64,000 bases of DNA from the NCBI GenBank assembly GCA_964023205.1, contig OZ026845.1:7884001-7948000 (forward strand), read 5' to 3'. The position numbers and the translations under genes are program-made. Each line of letters begins with the position of its first letter. Within the stretch, counting starts at the first letter, position 1. This document shows, piece after piece, positions 1-11,600 of this stretch. Source of the stretch: Lutraria lutraria. Lineage: Eukaryota > Mollusca > Bivalvia > Venerida > Mactridae. The notes below the pieces were generated by a model. The model was not told where the DNA came from. It made no database searches and saw only the letters and a list, made by a program, of their open reading frames with translations.

Positions 1-653
1 TCCTTTGCATCCAAACATTTTCTCCTACTTCTTGTTGGAATCTGCATAATTTTGTCTAATGATTTCATCGACAGCTTAATTTTAAATACTGAATCAATAC
101 ACCAATGCAAATGTATATATGTTCGACTCATAAATACCATACGGAACGGACTTTATATATTAAGTTGAATTAAACTTGTTTTCAAATCCGATATGTCATT
201 ATACTATGTATTAATTGCCCTGTATGTCTGTCATGGATGCAATTACCTTTTTGCATAAATACATGTATTGTTTAAACTAACAACAAACACAAAATTGTGA
301 TAATGTTCATGCAATGACTTTATAGTATAATGTAATGTTTCCCGAAGTTATTTTTTTAACAACTTTAAAACTGATGTCATATAAAATTATACATCTCCAT
401 TAAAAAGGCTTAGAAAATGGCCTGAAGGTAGATTAAGAAAGATGCAAAGAAAGAAGAAGTTCTAAAGACAAACAAGGCTTGTTATGATAATGATTATTAT
501 ACTCTCAAACCTGTGAAAATGGCCATCCTTGGTAATGGTCTTTATTGTCAGGGAGGCCTTTATTCGGAGGTGGCCACTAACACAGGTTTGACTGTACGAA
601 TGTATATGAATGCGTTTAGTAATATCATAATATGATTATGAAAACCTTTTCAG
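1..653. other. Gene-free left edge with a MITE fragment at its end
   Basis: No open frame of coding character is seen before the acceptor at 652-653. Bases 513-597 match one end of the family-E inverted-repeat element described elsewhere (GGCCTTTATTCGGAGGTGGCC followed by 'ggtttgactgta' style terminus). The rest is unassigned AT-rich sequence. Confidence 0.5.
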
Positions 654-1074
654 GAACTTCATCTGCGTCCGTTCTTCTCAATGTATCCAAAACTGTGAGT
701 ATATCAACAACGACAGGAAAAACATCAGCTGCAACAACAAAAGAGGTAACACAAGACAAAAAATTATCAAACAACAACTACAACATCACCGTCAACAACA
801 ACACCGTCAACAACAGCACCGTCAACAACAACAACAACATCTACAACACCGTCAACAACAACACCGTCAACAACAACACCGTCAACAGCACCGTCAACAA
901 CAACACCGTCAACAACAACATCTACAACACCGTCAACAACAACACCGTCAACAACAACATTTACAACAACAGTGGCAAAAACCGAAAAGACTACCGAAGC
1001 CACCACACCAAAACCCACGTCTCCAAAAACAACAACAAAAGCAACAACGGAAGCAAAAACAACAACAAGGGTAG
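654..1074 (+). CDS. Partial Thr/Ser/Pro-rich (mucin-like) exon with an apparent frameshift
   Basis: The segment starts after a good acceptor (cttttcag, AG at 652-653). It opens as GTSSASVLLNVSKTVSISTT, rich in Ser and Thr. At 758-763 there is a run of six A; downstream of it the Thr-rich frame is displaced by one base. Dropping one A would join the first frame to a long PSTTT/PSTTA repeat and then TTEATTPKPTSPKTTTKA, giving one continuous O-glycosylation-prone segment of about 139 codons. The exon can end at 1070 (gtaggt) or, better matching AG|GTAACT, at 1074, which makes it a symmetric phase 1-1 exon. Such repeats are typical of mucin-like linkers in secreted or membrane proteins. No other exon of this gene was recognised. 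The frameshift may be an assembly homopolymer error, a pseudogene mark, or a sign that the true exon stops at the internal donor at 746. The Asn-rich reading of the repeat is just the other frame. Confidence 0.45.
780..975 (+). repeat. CAACAACAACACCGT-type coding minisatellite
   Basis: Imperfect tandem repeats of 12-15 bp built from CAA/ACA triplets and CCGTCAACA. The unit length is a multiple of three, so all three + frames stay open, reading Asn/Val-rich, Gln/His-rich or Thr/Pro/Ser-rich. The Thr/Pro/Ser frame agrees with the non-repetitive flank after it and is the likely coding one. Confidence 0.8.
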
Positions 1075-2143
1075 GTAACTCTTTGTGTTGTTGCTGTATT
1101 CTTTATTATGTTGTTTGAGCGTGGTGGGGTTGAAAAGGCTTGTGTGGGTGTGGTCTTGTTGGTTGCCTTTTGTTTTTGCTTTTGTTTGTCTATGCGATGT
1201 GTTGTATGATATATGCTGTTATTGATTTGTTGGTGTTGGTAAAATGTGTTGATTTATGGCTTTGTCGATCTGTGTTGTAGAAAGTGTATGATTTACTGGT
1301 TGCGGTTCATGAGAAAATAATAATTGATATGGGATCTATCACAAAATACCGTGGCCGTGTTTACTATGCTTAAATTTCACAACGGATATTTTGTATCACT
1401 TTGATCTAAATTGCATGTTTTCATTTATTTATCAATTTTGGTGATGTACCTTTTTTCAAGAATATCTACGTCACTGCCAAAAGAATTTGGACGACGCACA
1501 GTAGTTTAAGTGTTTTTAGACCACTGTTGACTCGAAGTGGACTGTTTGCTCAATCTGATTAAAATCATATCCTTAAACCCGCTACGCTATGAGGATCTGA
1601 AGACGACCTATAGAAGGTCACCTCAGGTGACCTTTTCCACTAGCCAATCAGCGCCTTACTTTCATAATTCTGAAAGTGATCTGATTCTATTTTTAACCGC
1701 AGTTAAAAGCAATATTTGACTTGTAGTTATCACGAACACCTATTCTTACGCAACTAAATGTAATGATAGCGCCCATATGTGACATGCGTGTTTATTAAAT
1801 TTTCTGTACTACTATGTCGAATCGATCAGGATTACTAAAAAAATCAAAAAGTGGTTGCAGACAAATATGTTATACGTAATTTAATGTTTACTAACGTTAA
1901 ATAGCATCGTCAGGTAGAAAGTTCATTCGGCCAAAGTACCGATGAATCGAGTTATACGATTGGCTGAATTATAAATAGATATAAATAGTGATCATGGAAA
2001 TTCCGACTTTGAAATAGAAACTGGTATAGGCCGTCATCAGATCTTGCCGTCAGGAAGATCGAATACTTTAGTCAGATTGCTGTTTGCTATAACACGTAGA
2101 TCACAGTTATCCGTTGTAAAACATACAATACTACCCTGTGCCT
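1075..2143. other. Gene-free segment with a perfect short palindrome
   Basis: No gene is seen. A perfect palindrome with 10-bp arms around a single base lies at 1614-1634 (AAGGTCACCT, one C, then the reverse complement). It contains AGGTCA and TGACCT, the half-site of nuclear receptors, as an inverted pair. Whether it is bound by anything is unknown. Confidence 0.5.
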
Positions 2144-2343
2144 NNNNNNNNNNNNNNNNNNNNNNNNNNNNNNNNNNNNNNNNNNNNNNNNNNNNNNNNN
2201 NNNNNNNNNNNNNNNNNNNNNNNNNNNNNNNNNNNNNNNNNNNNNNNNNNNNNNNNNNNNNNNNNNNNNNNNNNNNNNNNNNNNNNNNNNNNNNNNNNNN
2301 NNNNNNNNNNNNNNNNNNNNNNNNNNNNNNNNNNNNNNNNNNN
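2144..2343. other. Assembly gap of 200 N
   Basis: Exactly 200 N. The round size suggests a placeholder whose true length is unknown. The gap cuts into the family-B SINE that follows it. Confidence 0.99.
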
Positions 2344-2545
2344 GGAGAACCGGGCATTTATATTCCTACCCTTTCCCTGGTTACATATCGTGCCCGGTGT
2401 AAAGCATCGATACACGACCCACCCTTTTTCCTGTCATTTTTTCTAGACACATTACTTGATGCGTTAGTTGGGATGAGGACACTGAAAAGCGTCTCTGTGA
2501 AATTCGAAAGGCGGAGCCTTGACTCGAACCCATTACAAGACCATA
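2344..2545 (-). mobile_element. SINE family B, fragment (tRNA-like), truncated by gap
   Basis: Reads in reverse as the same element found at 40912-41200 and 48640-48955: the tRNA-like head with degraded boxes near 2520-2545, 'GAATTTCACAGAGACGC', 'CAGTGTCCTCATCC', then 'GATGCTTTACACCGGGCACG' and 'AACCAGG'. Its tail is lost in the gap. Confidence 0.75.
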
Positions 2546-3008
2546 GTGTTATATTTTGCTAAAAACTTTTTGTCTTTAAATTTAATCATACTCGTATAAC
2601 ATCATTCACCATGTATAAGCGTGAACAAAGAAACAAATGAGTCGTACTCATAGTGTTCAATTCACATGACTATACTTGATGTATTATATTTCGGTAAACT
2701 AGAATTAGACAATACAGGCTGGATCTAATTATGCATGCTAGGTTTGATCAACGAGTAATCCAGAAGCAAATTATTTTAGGGATTTGTTATACTTAGATAC
2801 AATTTCAGCCGAAATGGAGTTTCGTGATGTTATACAAATTAGGTCTGTGACCACGTTTATCTTAATTTATTCAGCAATTATTGGATTTAAAAGTGTTAAA
2901 TTGTACATCAACATGTTCTACATTTTCCTTACATGTTTGGCGTCTTCACTTTGTTGCACTGGATCACTGAAATATATTATCATACATGATAGCGCCAGTT
3001 GGTGTCGT

Positions 3009-3525
3009 ACTAGGATCAGTGTGGACAACCCACGTAACTTTTGCCGTTACAAATGGGTATTGCGGGAATAATGTTTTGACTTCCAGCCAAGAGCATTACA
3101 AAATCAGCTTCTCGCATCAGAATAAATACAATTTTAAGAATTGCTGCTTTATAAAAGGCATTAAAATACTTAACATTTCATAAATAATAGCAATACATTG
3201 TGTGGAACTTTCGGTTTATATGCTCTTAGCTTTAAATGGCTGAAAACTTGTATTATAATTAATTGAAAAATACTCTGGCTTCCCGCAATACCCCAAGTTT
3301 AAACAATTGTTTTGAGGTAATTGGTGCGAATGTTACAGAAAACTGTACACAATACAGAAATGAAAACTATACGTGGAACATAAACATTTTTCCGCTTTGC
3401 ATGCGCTATGGATTTTGGAATAAAAATACTTATAGCTTATTTTCTCCTCCTTAAAAAAAATGCATCCCGCAATACCCATTTGTATCGGCAACAGTCACGT
3501 GGGTTGTCCACACTGTAGTATGCTA
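3009..3525. mobile_element. Inverted-repeat (foldback/MITE-like) element
   Basis: Two arms of about 54 bp (about 3014-3069 and 3460-3522) are near-perfect reverse complements, sharing CAGTGTGGACAACCCACGT and CAAATGGGTATTGCGGGA. They enclose about 390 bp of AT-rich sequence without coding content. No transposase and no clear target-site duplication were identified. Confidence 0.65.
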
Positions 3526-3846
3526 TTCAATAAATGTACTCGTACAATAAGCATTCGTGTTGACCGTTATCAAACACTCGTAGATACAGGACGTGATCAA
3601 TATTCAATGATATATGAAATATTCAATACATTTTATAGCCTTGTTCATAACAGAAAAAGAAATACAATTTTGGGAAATTTTATTCCAAAATTTATTTTTA
3701 TAAGCATACATTGATTTATAGCATTGTATAAATGTTTATATTTCTAAACTACAGATACTCTGTCGTTTTATTATTTTTCCTACAAATTATACATGTATAA
3801 GAAACAATTATGGAATTGATAATGATGAAATAAACTTATAAAATAA

Positions 3847-3921
3847 TGACAACAACGATGATGACGAAGATGGTGCATATGTTGTTGTTGTTGATGGTGG
3901 TGGCGCTGATGCTGATGGTGA

Positions 3922-3953
<32 letters not shown>

Positions 3954-4064
3954 ATGCTGATGGTGATGATGATGATGATGATGGTGGTGATGATGGTGAT
4001 GCATATATTGTTGTTGGTGGTGGTTTGGTGGAGCTGATGCTGCTGCTGATGTTTCTACTTCTAA

Positions 4065-4105
<41 letters not shown>

Positions 4106-4112
4106 ATGATGA
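3847..4112. repeat. GAT/GGT/GCT trinucleotide microsatellite
   Basis: Imperfect runs of GAT, GGT and GCT triplets. The long Met/Val/Leu-rich (+) and His- or Ser-rich (-) frames here are products of the triplet repeat, not genes. Confidence 0.9.
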
Positions 4113-4734
4113 TTATCATAATGTTTATGTTAACATCCTTTATTTTAAACTACCTATTGAATACAATTAAAAATTCGGCTGCCATGAGAAAACTACTCAG
4201 CCATTCGTAGCTTGTTTACGATTTTGTATAAGTATAATATGCTTCGAGTGAATTACGGCGCGTGTTAACGGCACTTTACGTGCAGACAATGAGTCGGCAA
4301 ATCACTGGATTTATATTTACTTATATCATCTTATTTGTATAAGAATTGTTCATATAAACTGATTGCCTTGGCAATGTAAACACAACATGAACAACCAAGC
4401 AACACATTGAATTTTAATCAGTAAAATAGTGTGTGAATCACATAAACTGAAAAACGGTAAAGTATTGTATAATATTGAATTTAAAAAAAAATGAAAATAC
4501 AGGGCAGCTGAACCGTACTGAAACAACTAGCTGTAATGTTACGATGTATGATTTCAATGTAGATCAATAATGTTCACAAATATACATTGATGTGAAAGGG
4601 ATAATACAAATCTAGAGCCTTTATCACAAGCTCGTCTGTGATAAAGCCTCTATAAAAATAAAGGTCACCTCGTTGTGCAATTGTCTTCAAATATTAATCC
4701 TTAATTGCATGAAGGGAATTTTCTCTCCTGTTGC

Positions 4735-5235
4735 TTCATTTCAGTGGATTTTTCGCAGTTTTTTTTTCAACGATACTTCAGTTACAAGATAACGGCGACT
4801 GGTTCACCTTGTCAGTTACCCTGGACTGTATTCTGACCAGTACTAACTTGCCCTTCATCACGAAGCCGGCAACTTCTCTACATAAAAATCGACATTATTG
4901 TCAAATTTTCATAGAAGGGTAGGACTAGAAGCGACCGTAATTCGAACCTTGATCGGCAGAATACAAGTTCATCGCACTAACCTTTGGAACACGGTCTCCG
5001 ACTGTTCAGATTTAAAGGTCGTCGTGTGTGATTACGTCACCATAAAACAAAGACCACTCTATAGATGTAACACCAATGTATTGAAAGAAATCTCCTTACC
5101 CTTCATTAAGGAGCCGGCAGCTTCTCTGTATATGAAGTGAAATCGACATCTTTGTCAAATTTTCAGAGAAGGGCATGGCCTACTCCGACTTTGATTCGAA
5201 CCTGACCGACTAACCTCTGGAGAGAATATTGAGTT
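4735..5235 (-). mobile_element. Two tandem copies of a tRNA-like repeat (family G)
   Basis: Two units, about 4790-5010 and 5085-5235, share CCCTTCAT..AG(A/G)AGCCGGCA(A/G)CTTCTCT, AATCGACATNNTTGTCAAATTTTC and a B-box-like GATTCGAACCT. A further fragment lies at about 41975-42060. Orientation is inferred from the B-box-like end. The family is not identified further. Confidence 0.55.
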
Positions 5236-5803
5236 TGTTTACCCTCACCACCGGGAACTCCCATATGAGCGAGCTGTCTCTATCTTTAACATTAAAACCT
5301 TTTTCGCGAAGATGTCTTACCTCACTTTTAACATAATTATATTTCTTGACTTGACGTATTAATCATTCAGGAGAAATTCTTCATTCTGGGGAAAAAGTGG
5401 TGTTCACACAATTTAATAAAAATCATACTTTTGATTTCAACAATGTTAATAACATCAAAGAAACTTCACGACTGTCTTTTAAAGACATTTCTTGTTCATA
5501 TTATAGCCTTTTTATAACAATCTGTTTTTAAATGTTTTAGAGAGACTGCTTGTGTGTGTGTTTATTATTTAACAGCAGAGAACTAACTTATGAAAGAAGA
5601 GAGATTCTTTGTTGTATACTTTTTTCATAACGGTTTCTTTTCTAATAGTATACAGTCAATATAATATCGTTCTTTTTTAATAGTATAAACATATCAGATA
5701 GCTATTTTAAGACATTATAGACACATCTTTATTGCCTCCGAATTTTCGAAGATATTCATTATACATAGTGCATAGAAAACTATCAAACAAAGCAAAGTAT
5801 AGC

Positions 5804-6016
5804 ATATACTGTGGAATCATTAATTTTCGTTGGGGATTTAATTTCGTGAATTTCGAGGGTCGGCTCATCCACGAAAGCAAATCCCCACGAATTTAAATGC
5901 AGAGAAAATACTTATTTCAAAAACGAAAATCCACGAATTTATGTCCCCACGAAATACCCATTTTAGTGAAAACCACGAAAATTGAAACCAACGAAAATAA
6001 ATGAAAATACAGTGTA
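5804..6016. mobile_element. MITE with imperfect terminal inverted repeats
   Basis: The left end (ACTGTGGAATCATTAATTTTCG) pairs imperfectly with the right end (CGAAAATAAATGAAAATACAGT). The interior repeats CACGAAAT/CCCCACGAA motifs on both strands. About 210 bp, no coding capacity. Confidence 0.65.
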
Positions 6017-7328
6017 CAAGCTCAATAAGAAAACGGTAAATTCATGCAATGTAAGTTATATTTACGTTATATTAGACTAAGTGAACTAGGAATGAGACAT
6101 GTTGACATAAAAGAAAGGGCTTAAAGCGAAAATACTGTATAACTATTCAACAATGGCAAAAATCACCTTAGCGGTTAATCGGACAATCGTTAACACCGTT
6201 TTACACACTCAGTTACATACAAAAGAAAACCGAAATCTTCACAAATGGTAGTGTTAGTTATGTCCTGCTATACGTTAACAGTCTCTTACATGTCGAGAGA
6301 TATACACGTCTATTTAAATAAAGATGATATTCCTCTATAGGTGTTGTGCGATTGTTAACTGTAAACCAGCCTGATATTCATTTAATTTGGGTGAGATATA
6401 GCACGGCCGAGTATTTATGCTATACATGTTACAGCGTTACATAGTGTAACATACATTGCATTAAATTTTGTGTTGGTGGGATTTTGAGACGCAATATTTC
6501 GGAGTAGATGGAATTACAATAAGATAAAAGGGAAATGTACAAAAATGTATTAGTATCTATTGTAAGTAGTCTTTTAAAAAATTGTTCAAAAGCAACATAC
6601 TCTATAAGTGTTGGTTCTTATCAGTAACAACAGGTTACGCTACTTTAACACCAGACAATGACGTGACATGACCTTATCTGACATCAGACTATGGAGCGCC
6701 ATAGCTGTCTTTCGCTAACGCATGCCATGTTGACTTGTCAATGGAACATGCCAACTTCTCTAGACATCATGTTATAATGTTAAACCGAAGTGTTAAATTC
6801 TCTAAATATCATTTGAATATGTCTATAATGTAATGTTAAATTCTCTAAATATCATTTGAATATGTCTATATGTAATGTTAAATTCTCTAAATATCATTTT
6901 GAATATGTTTGTCTAAAGGTCATGTCAAATTGGTAAAAAAACTTTTACTATGTCAATAGAACAAGTGAATATCTCAAGGCGTCATGCTATTATGTTAAAA
7001 TGAAATGTTAATTTGTCTAAATACCATTTGAATATGTCTATATGCCATGTATAATTGTTAGAAAAACGTTTCATTATGTCTAAAAAGAAAATGTGAACCC
7101 TCTCAAGACATCGTGTTATTATGTTAAACCGCAAGGTTGAATGTCTAAATGTTATTTTAATATGCCTATTTGTCATGTTGTATTGCTGAAAGAAAATTTC
7201 ATTATGTCAATGGAATATGGTAGCTAATTTCTGCCATTTCGTATCTTCGTGTCTTCGCCACCAAAAGTCGAAGAACGACGACTCGAAAACTCAATAAATT
7301 GACCAGTTGTCGTGTCTCGAACATAATG

Positions 7329-7440
7329 TCGTGAGACCTGCGCGTGATAAAATTTCTTCCAGGTCTTTATCACTACCCCCGGCTGCCTGCCATGTTCTGT
7401 TCTGTTGATCTTCACAGCCTCTTAATTAAAGATCAACCTC
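7329..7440. repeat. Direct duplicate, copy 1 (partner at 7773-7893)
   Basis: Contains GTCGTGAGACCTGCGCGTG, CAGGTCTTTATCACTACCCC and CTTCACAGCCTCTTAATTAA, all repeated in the same order and orientation at 7773-7893 on the other side of the nested SINE. The two copies differ by a few substitutions and a short A-run indel. Confidence 0.85.
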
Positions 7441-7521
7441 CAGAGAATAAACGTTTTGATATTATATACAGTCCTTCACCACAACTACTAATATCATACA
7501 CAAGTGGTTCCAAAGTAATCT

Positions 7522-7755
7522 GACCCGCTAATCTAAGGTCGCTGACTTCAGATCACTGTAACCTCTCACTCATAGAGGGTCGTGGGTTCGAACCCAGCTA
7601 GAGACCATGTCTTTTATGGAGACTTACGGAGGGTGGGAGTGTAGTACTTGTTCTTCACAGTAACGATGATTAGGTGAACTGCCCGCCTCATATGACTATG
7701 ACTGTACACAGTTGAAAAAGGGGCGTATGTACAACTCAATATAAACAAACAAATT
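7522..7755 (+). mobile_element. SINE family A (tRNA-derived) with target-site duplication
   Basis: Flanked by an 11-bp direct repeat CAAAGTAATCT (7511-7521 and 7756-7766). The element begins GACCCGC, lacks most of the A-box stretch present in other copies, and keeps the B box GGGTTCGAACCC near 7585. The body contains GGAGGGTGGGAGT, CCGCCTCATATGACT and GGGGCGTA, and ends AAACAAACAAA. It sits inside the foldback element, so it inserted later. Confidence 0.85.
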
Positions 7756-7772
7756 CAAAGTAATCTAATTCC

Positions 7773-7893
7773 TGTCGTGAGACCTGCGCGTGATAAAAAA
7801 ATTATTCCAGGTCTTTATCACTACCCCCGGCTGCCTGCCATGTTCTGTTCTGTTGATCTTCACAGCCTCTTAATTAAAGACCAACCTTCAGAG
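7773..7893. repeat. Direct duplicate, copy 2
   Basis: Second copy of the 7329-7440 segment, starting at CTGTCGTGAGACCTGCGCG. See that entry for the comparison. Confidence 0.85.
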
Positions 7894-8549
7894 TATAAAT
7901 TATTGACATAATAAAACGTTATTTTAACAATTCAACATGACATCTAGGCAATTTAATATTGTGGTTAAACACAATAACCTAATGCCTTGAGAAGTTCACA
8001 TGTTCTGTTGACATCATAAGACGTTCTAACAATCTAACATGATATATAGACATATTTATATGATATTCTGACAATTTAACAGTGCGGTTTAACATAGTAA
8101 CATAATACCTTGAGAAGTTCAATTGTTCTATTGACATAATAATCTTTGACAATTTAATAGTGCGGTTTAACATAGTATTAACATCATCTCTTAAGAAGTT
8201 ATTTTGACATAATAAAACGTTATTTCTACACTATAACATGGTAAGTAGACATTTCCATATGATAGTGGTTTAACATTTTAATACGATTCCCTGAGAAGTT
8301 CACATGCTCTTTTAACAAATTAAAACGTTGTTTTGACGATATAACATGGCGAATGAACATATTCAAATGACTGTTTGACAGTTCAACATTGTGCCTTGAC
8401 ATTATAACTCGTTGCCACGAGAAGTTAAATGTCCCATTGACATGTCAGCACGATATGCGTTAACAAAGGACAGCCATGGCGTTCCATACCAGACATAGGG
8501 ACCATAATGACCTTATCTGATAGAACGTCCACTTACATCAATTGACAAA

Positions 8550-8634
8550 ATGACTCCGGTCCTGACCCGCACACTTCTAGCCTTTGCTTTAACATTCCGT
8601 GCTACTGTGGGTCAAATACATTGGAATGAGTGTG
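8550..8634 (+). CDS. GM2A: GM2A-like exon 1: signal peptide
   Basis: ATG at 8550 in context acaaaATGA. It encodes residues 1-28, a leucine/alanine/phenylalanine-rich leader and the start of the mature chain (QIHWNEC). The donor is gtaagt at 8635, phase 1. The frame is blocked or non-hydrophobic further upstream, and the leader begins here, which supports this start. Confidence 0.85.
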
Positions 8635-11600
8635 GTAAGTGTCTATTTCTTAGTACGATTCCATATCTATAGAAGTGGTATTACGTAATACAAGACATAA
8701 TCGAAATACACGTTTTGATTTCGACCTACGTGGCCCAGGTCACTTTACGGATAACATTATCTTAATTCATAAGCCTTATTTGACATTGTCCTTGCCACAC
8801 TGTAGTATTATGCTGCACTGAGCTTATCTTTAATTGAATTGAAAATTGCGTTGTCATTTTATTGTCTAGTTTAAATGTTTCACTAAAATGTTACTATCTG
8901 TATAAACACGTCCAATTCATTTGCGAAAAATGTATCTGTTGCCTTGCCAGAATTTGTCCGAGTTTTAAAATGTTCAAAAATGTTATTACTCGCGTAAAAA
9001 GGCCTATCGATTATGGAAAACATTTGCATATCCGGTAAAAACTTACACAATTTTCAGAAGGAAGTCAGTGCATTACAGTTATTTTACTCCCAAAATAATC
9101 GAATGATTGAAAGAGCAGTAAAGGCTTCAGAAATATTTCTTCGTGACAGAAGCATTATTACGGTTTGTCCTAATTTCTCGTCCAATGAAATGTCTGCATT
9201 TAGATAGATTCAGTCATCATCATTAGCCAATCAAATGACCAAGATTACCCAAACTAGTAATAGACACTAAACTATATACCCACAAACAACTAAAATAAAC
9301 TTGTACCCATGACTAACATTCGTCTAGAAAACTAAGATAATATTCATTTACGTCATAGCTCAAATTCGGTTTCTGATTATTTTTACGACTAGTGCCGGAT
9401 AATTCCAGTGATGTCATAAACGTCCACAACATCGCCATTTCGCCATTGCCGATTCGCCTTCCGGGTCAGTACAATGTCACATTCAACGCCACCGTTAATA
9501 AATATGTAGGTCAGCTATTTATAGACGTAGAGGTTGGGTGGAAAAACACGTCGACCGGGAAAACGGAGAAAATATATCCGGAAGGAGAACATGCAGCCAT
9601 GTAAGCACAAAGTATATACCCTTGTTTAATTGTGATATCATCTTTTCTCCCAGGTTAGATTTGTTTGCTTGTTTCATTGGGTTTTACGCTGAGGCGAACA
9701 GTTCATTTAACCATCGTTCCTGGGAAGAACCAGTACTAGACTCCCATCCTCCGTAAGCAACTACCTACCTTCTCACATAAAGAGACATGATCGGTATCTG
9801 GGCTCGAACCTACGATCCTCTGTCAGTGAGAGGTTACAGTGATTCCTTTCCCAGGTTAGAACTATATATTATGAATCAATTGAAACACAAAATTTACCAT
9901 TTCTTCGGCGTTTGTAACTTTCCTCAAACTACAGTCAAAACTTTGAACAAAGGACACCTATGGGTGAGACAAACTTGATTTGGCCTTTATTGACAGGTTG
10001 TATTTATATGGAGGTCCTCTTGTTCTAAATAATCATTGTTTTATTTTAAATTGCCTTTATTCACAGGGTGGCCTTTATTCAGAGATGGCCGCTGAGACTT
10101 GCTTGACTGTAGTAAGATGAGTGGCCCCATGCTTGTAATCAGTGATTGTCAATTTCATTTTGTTCACTTGTTGTTGTTTTTTTACTTAAACACATTTATA
10201 CAACGATTCTACTAATTAAATAGAAGCTTTAATTGAAGGCGCAGACTAACACGTGGCTTAAAATAAAGGCAGATTAAATCTGAAGCTAAATTACAACATG
10301 GCGTTTTAATCGCGATGTCTGCTTCTGGGCTTGTTAAACGTCGGTTACAATTTTTGACAATTGTAACAGACTTTTTATGGGCTGATATTTCAAAACGGAG
10401 ACGCATGTCTCATGCATGTCATATGAGACAGTCATTTATCTGTGAAACGTATTTAGAAAATATTATCCATCTCCACCACAAATCAAAAACTTGACATCCA
10501 TTTACAAAATATTTGCAATTTTAATATTAAATACATGTTCTAAGGACTAAAATGAAGAATCGAATAACATACTCGACTCTCGGTCGCCTGTTTGCTGTGA
10601 TTTTAAATCTTCTTGGCATTAGAGAGAATCGAGTGTATTTGCGATGAAATAAATTGGGAAAACGGTTGTTCATTATGTATTTATTAATATGTAAGGTAAC
10701 GGCTCATTCGACGGCGATGGTCATTTCAGAGCCGTCCCAGCTAGAGGGGAGATCAGATACAGGAGAACTAGGCATTTATATTCCTACTTTTTTCGAATTG
10801 TTAATCCTGGCTCTTTATCGTGCCCGGTGTAAAGGCCCGATACACGCCTTGTCCCTTTCCCTCTGATTTTTTAGACACATTATTTGGCTCGGTAGTTGGG
10901 ATAGGGACACTGAAAAGCGTTCCTGCGAAATTCGACTGTCGGAGCCGAGAATCGAAACCATGACCTTTCGGTTTCACCCCTGTCAATTTTTATAGCAAAG
11001 TTCTATTAAATGTTCATGAATAAGGCCCATTTTTGCTAGTCAGTCGGGTCTACAAGGCCAAAGAATATCAACAATAGATAGATAATTAACATGATATTTA
11101 ATTTGAAAGCATTGGCTCAGGCTTAGAAATTCATTACATGTGTTTGGAATGGAGCACAAAATGTAACATTGTATGATTTATTTGATATTAGATTCATGGG
11201 CACGATGTTGTCAGCTTTTTACGACAATATTTTCAGCATTCCAGACGAGGACTTGGCCCAGTGGATTCAATTACAAATGAGACTCTAAAAGTATTCTACT
11301 TTAAGTACCCTTCAGCTTTTCGTCAACAATAATATAATAAAATGTATTTGTATGATTGCTTGCATAATTGATTGCATGCTTGATTGATTTTCATTCATTC
11401 ATTCGTTCGTTCGTTCGTTCGTTCGTTCGTTCGTTCGTTCGTTCATTCATTCATTCATTCATTCATTCATTCATTCATTCATTCATTCATTCATTCATTC
11501 ATTCATTCATTCATTCATTCATTCATTCATTCATTTACGTATTGTTTACTTAATGTTTACTTAATGTTTCTTGTATCACATTTAAGTCGAGTGTACAATG

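Larger units (their letters stand above)
6682..8506. mobile_element. Foldback-type element with tandem-repeat arms
   Basis: The left arm (6682-7215) and right arm (7900-8506) are inverted relative to each other. Each arm is itself made of degenerate tandem units of about 165 bp carrying 'ATGTGAACTTCTCAAGRCAT', 'TATTATGTTAAACCGCA' and 'AATATGTCTATATGTCATG'. The outermost parts also pair (left GGAGCGCCATAGCTGTC, right rc GGAACGCCATGGCTGTC). The direct repeat ATGACCTTATCTGA flanks the element at 6668-6681 and 8507-8520 and may be a target-site duplication. The middle holds a nested SINE and a duplicated segment. No transposase is seen. The right end is 29 bp from the GM2A-like start codon. Confidence 0.75.

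Noticed and set aside
2037..2562. Open frames spanning the N gap
   Set aside because: They exist only because N codons are read through; the visible part is SINE B.
3780..4210. His-rich and Ser-rich minus frames and Met/Val/Leu plus frames
   Set aside because: Triplet microsatellite artefacts.
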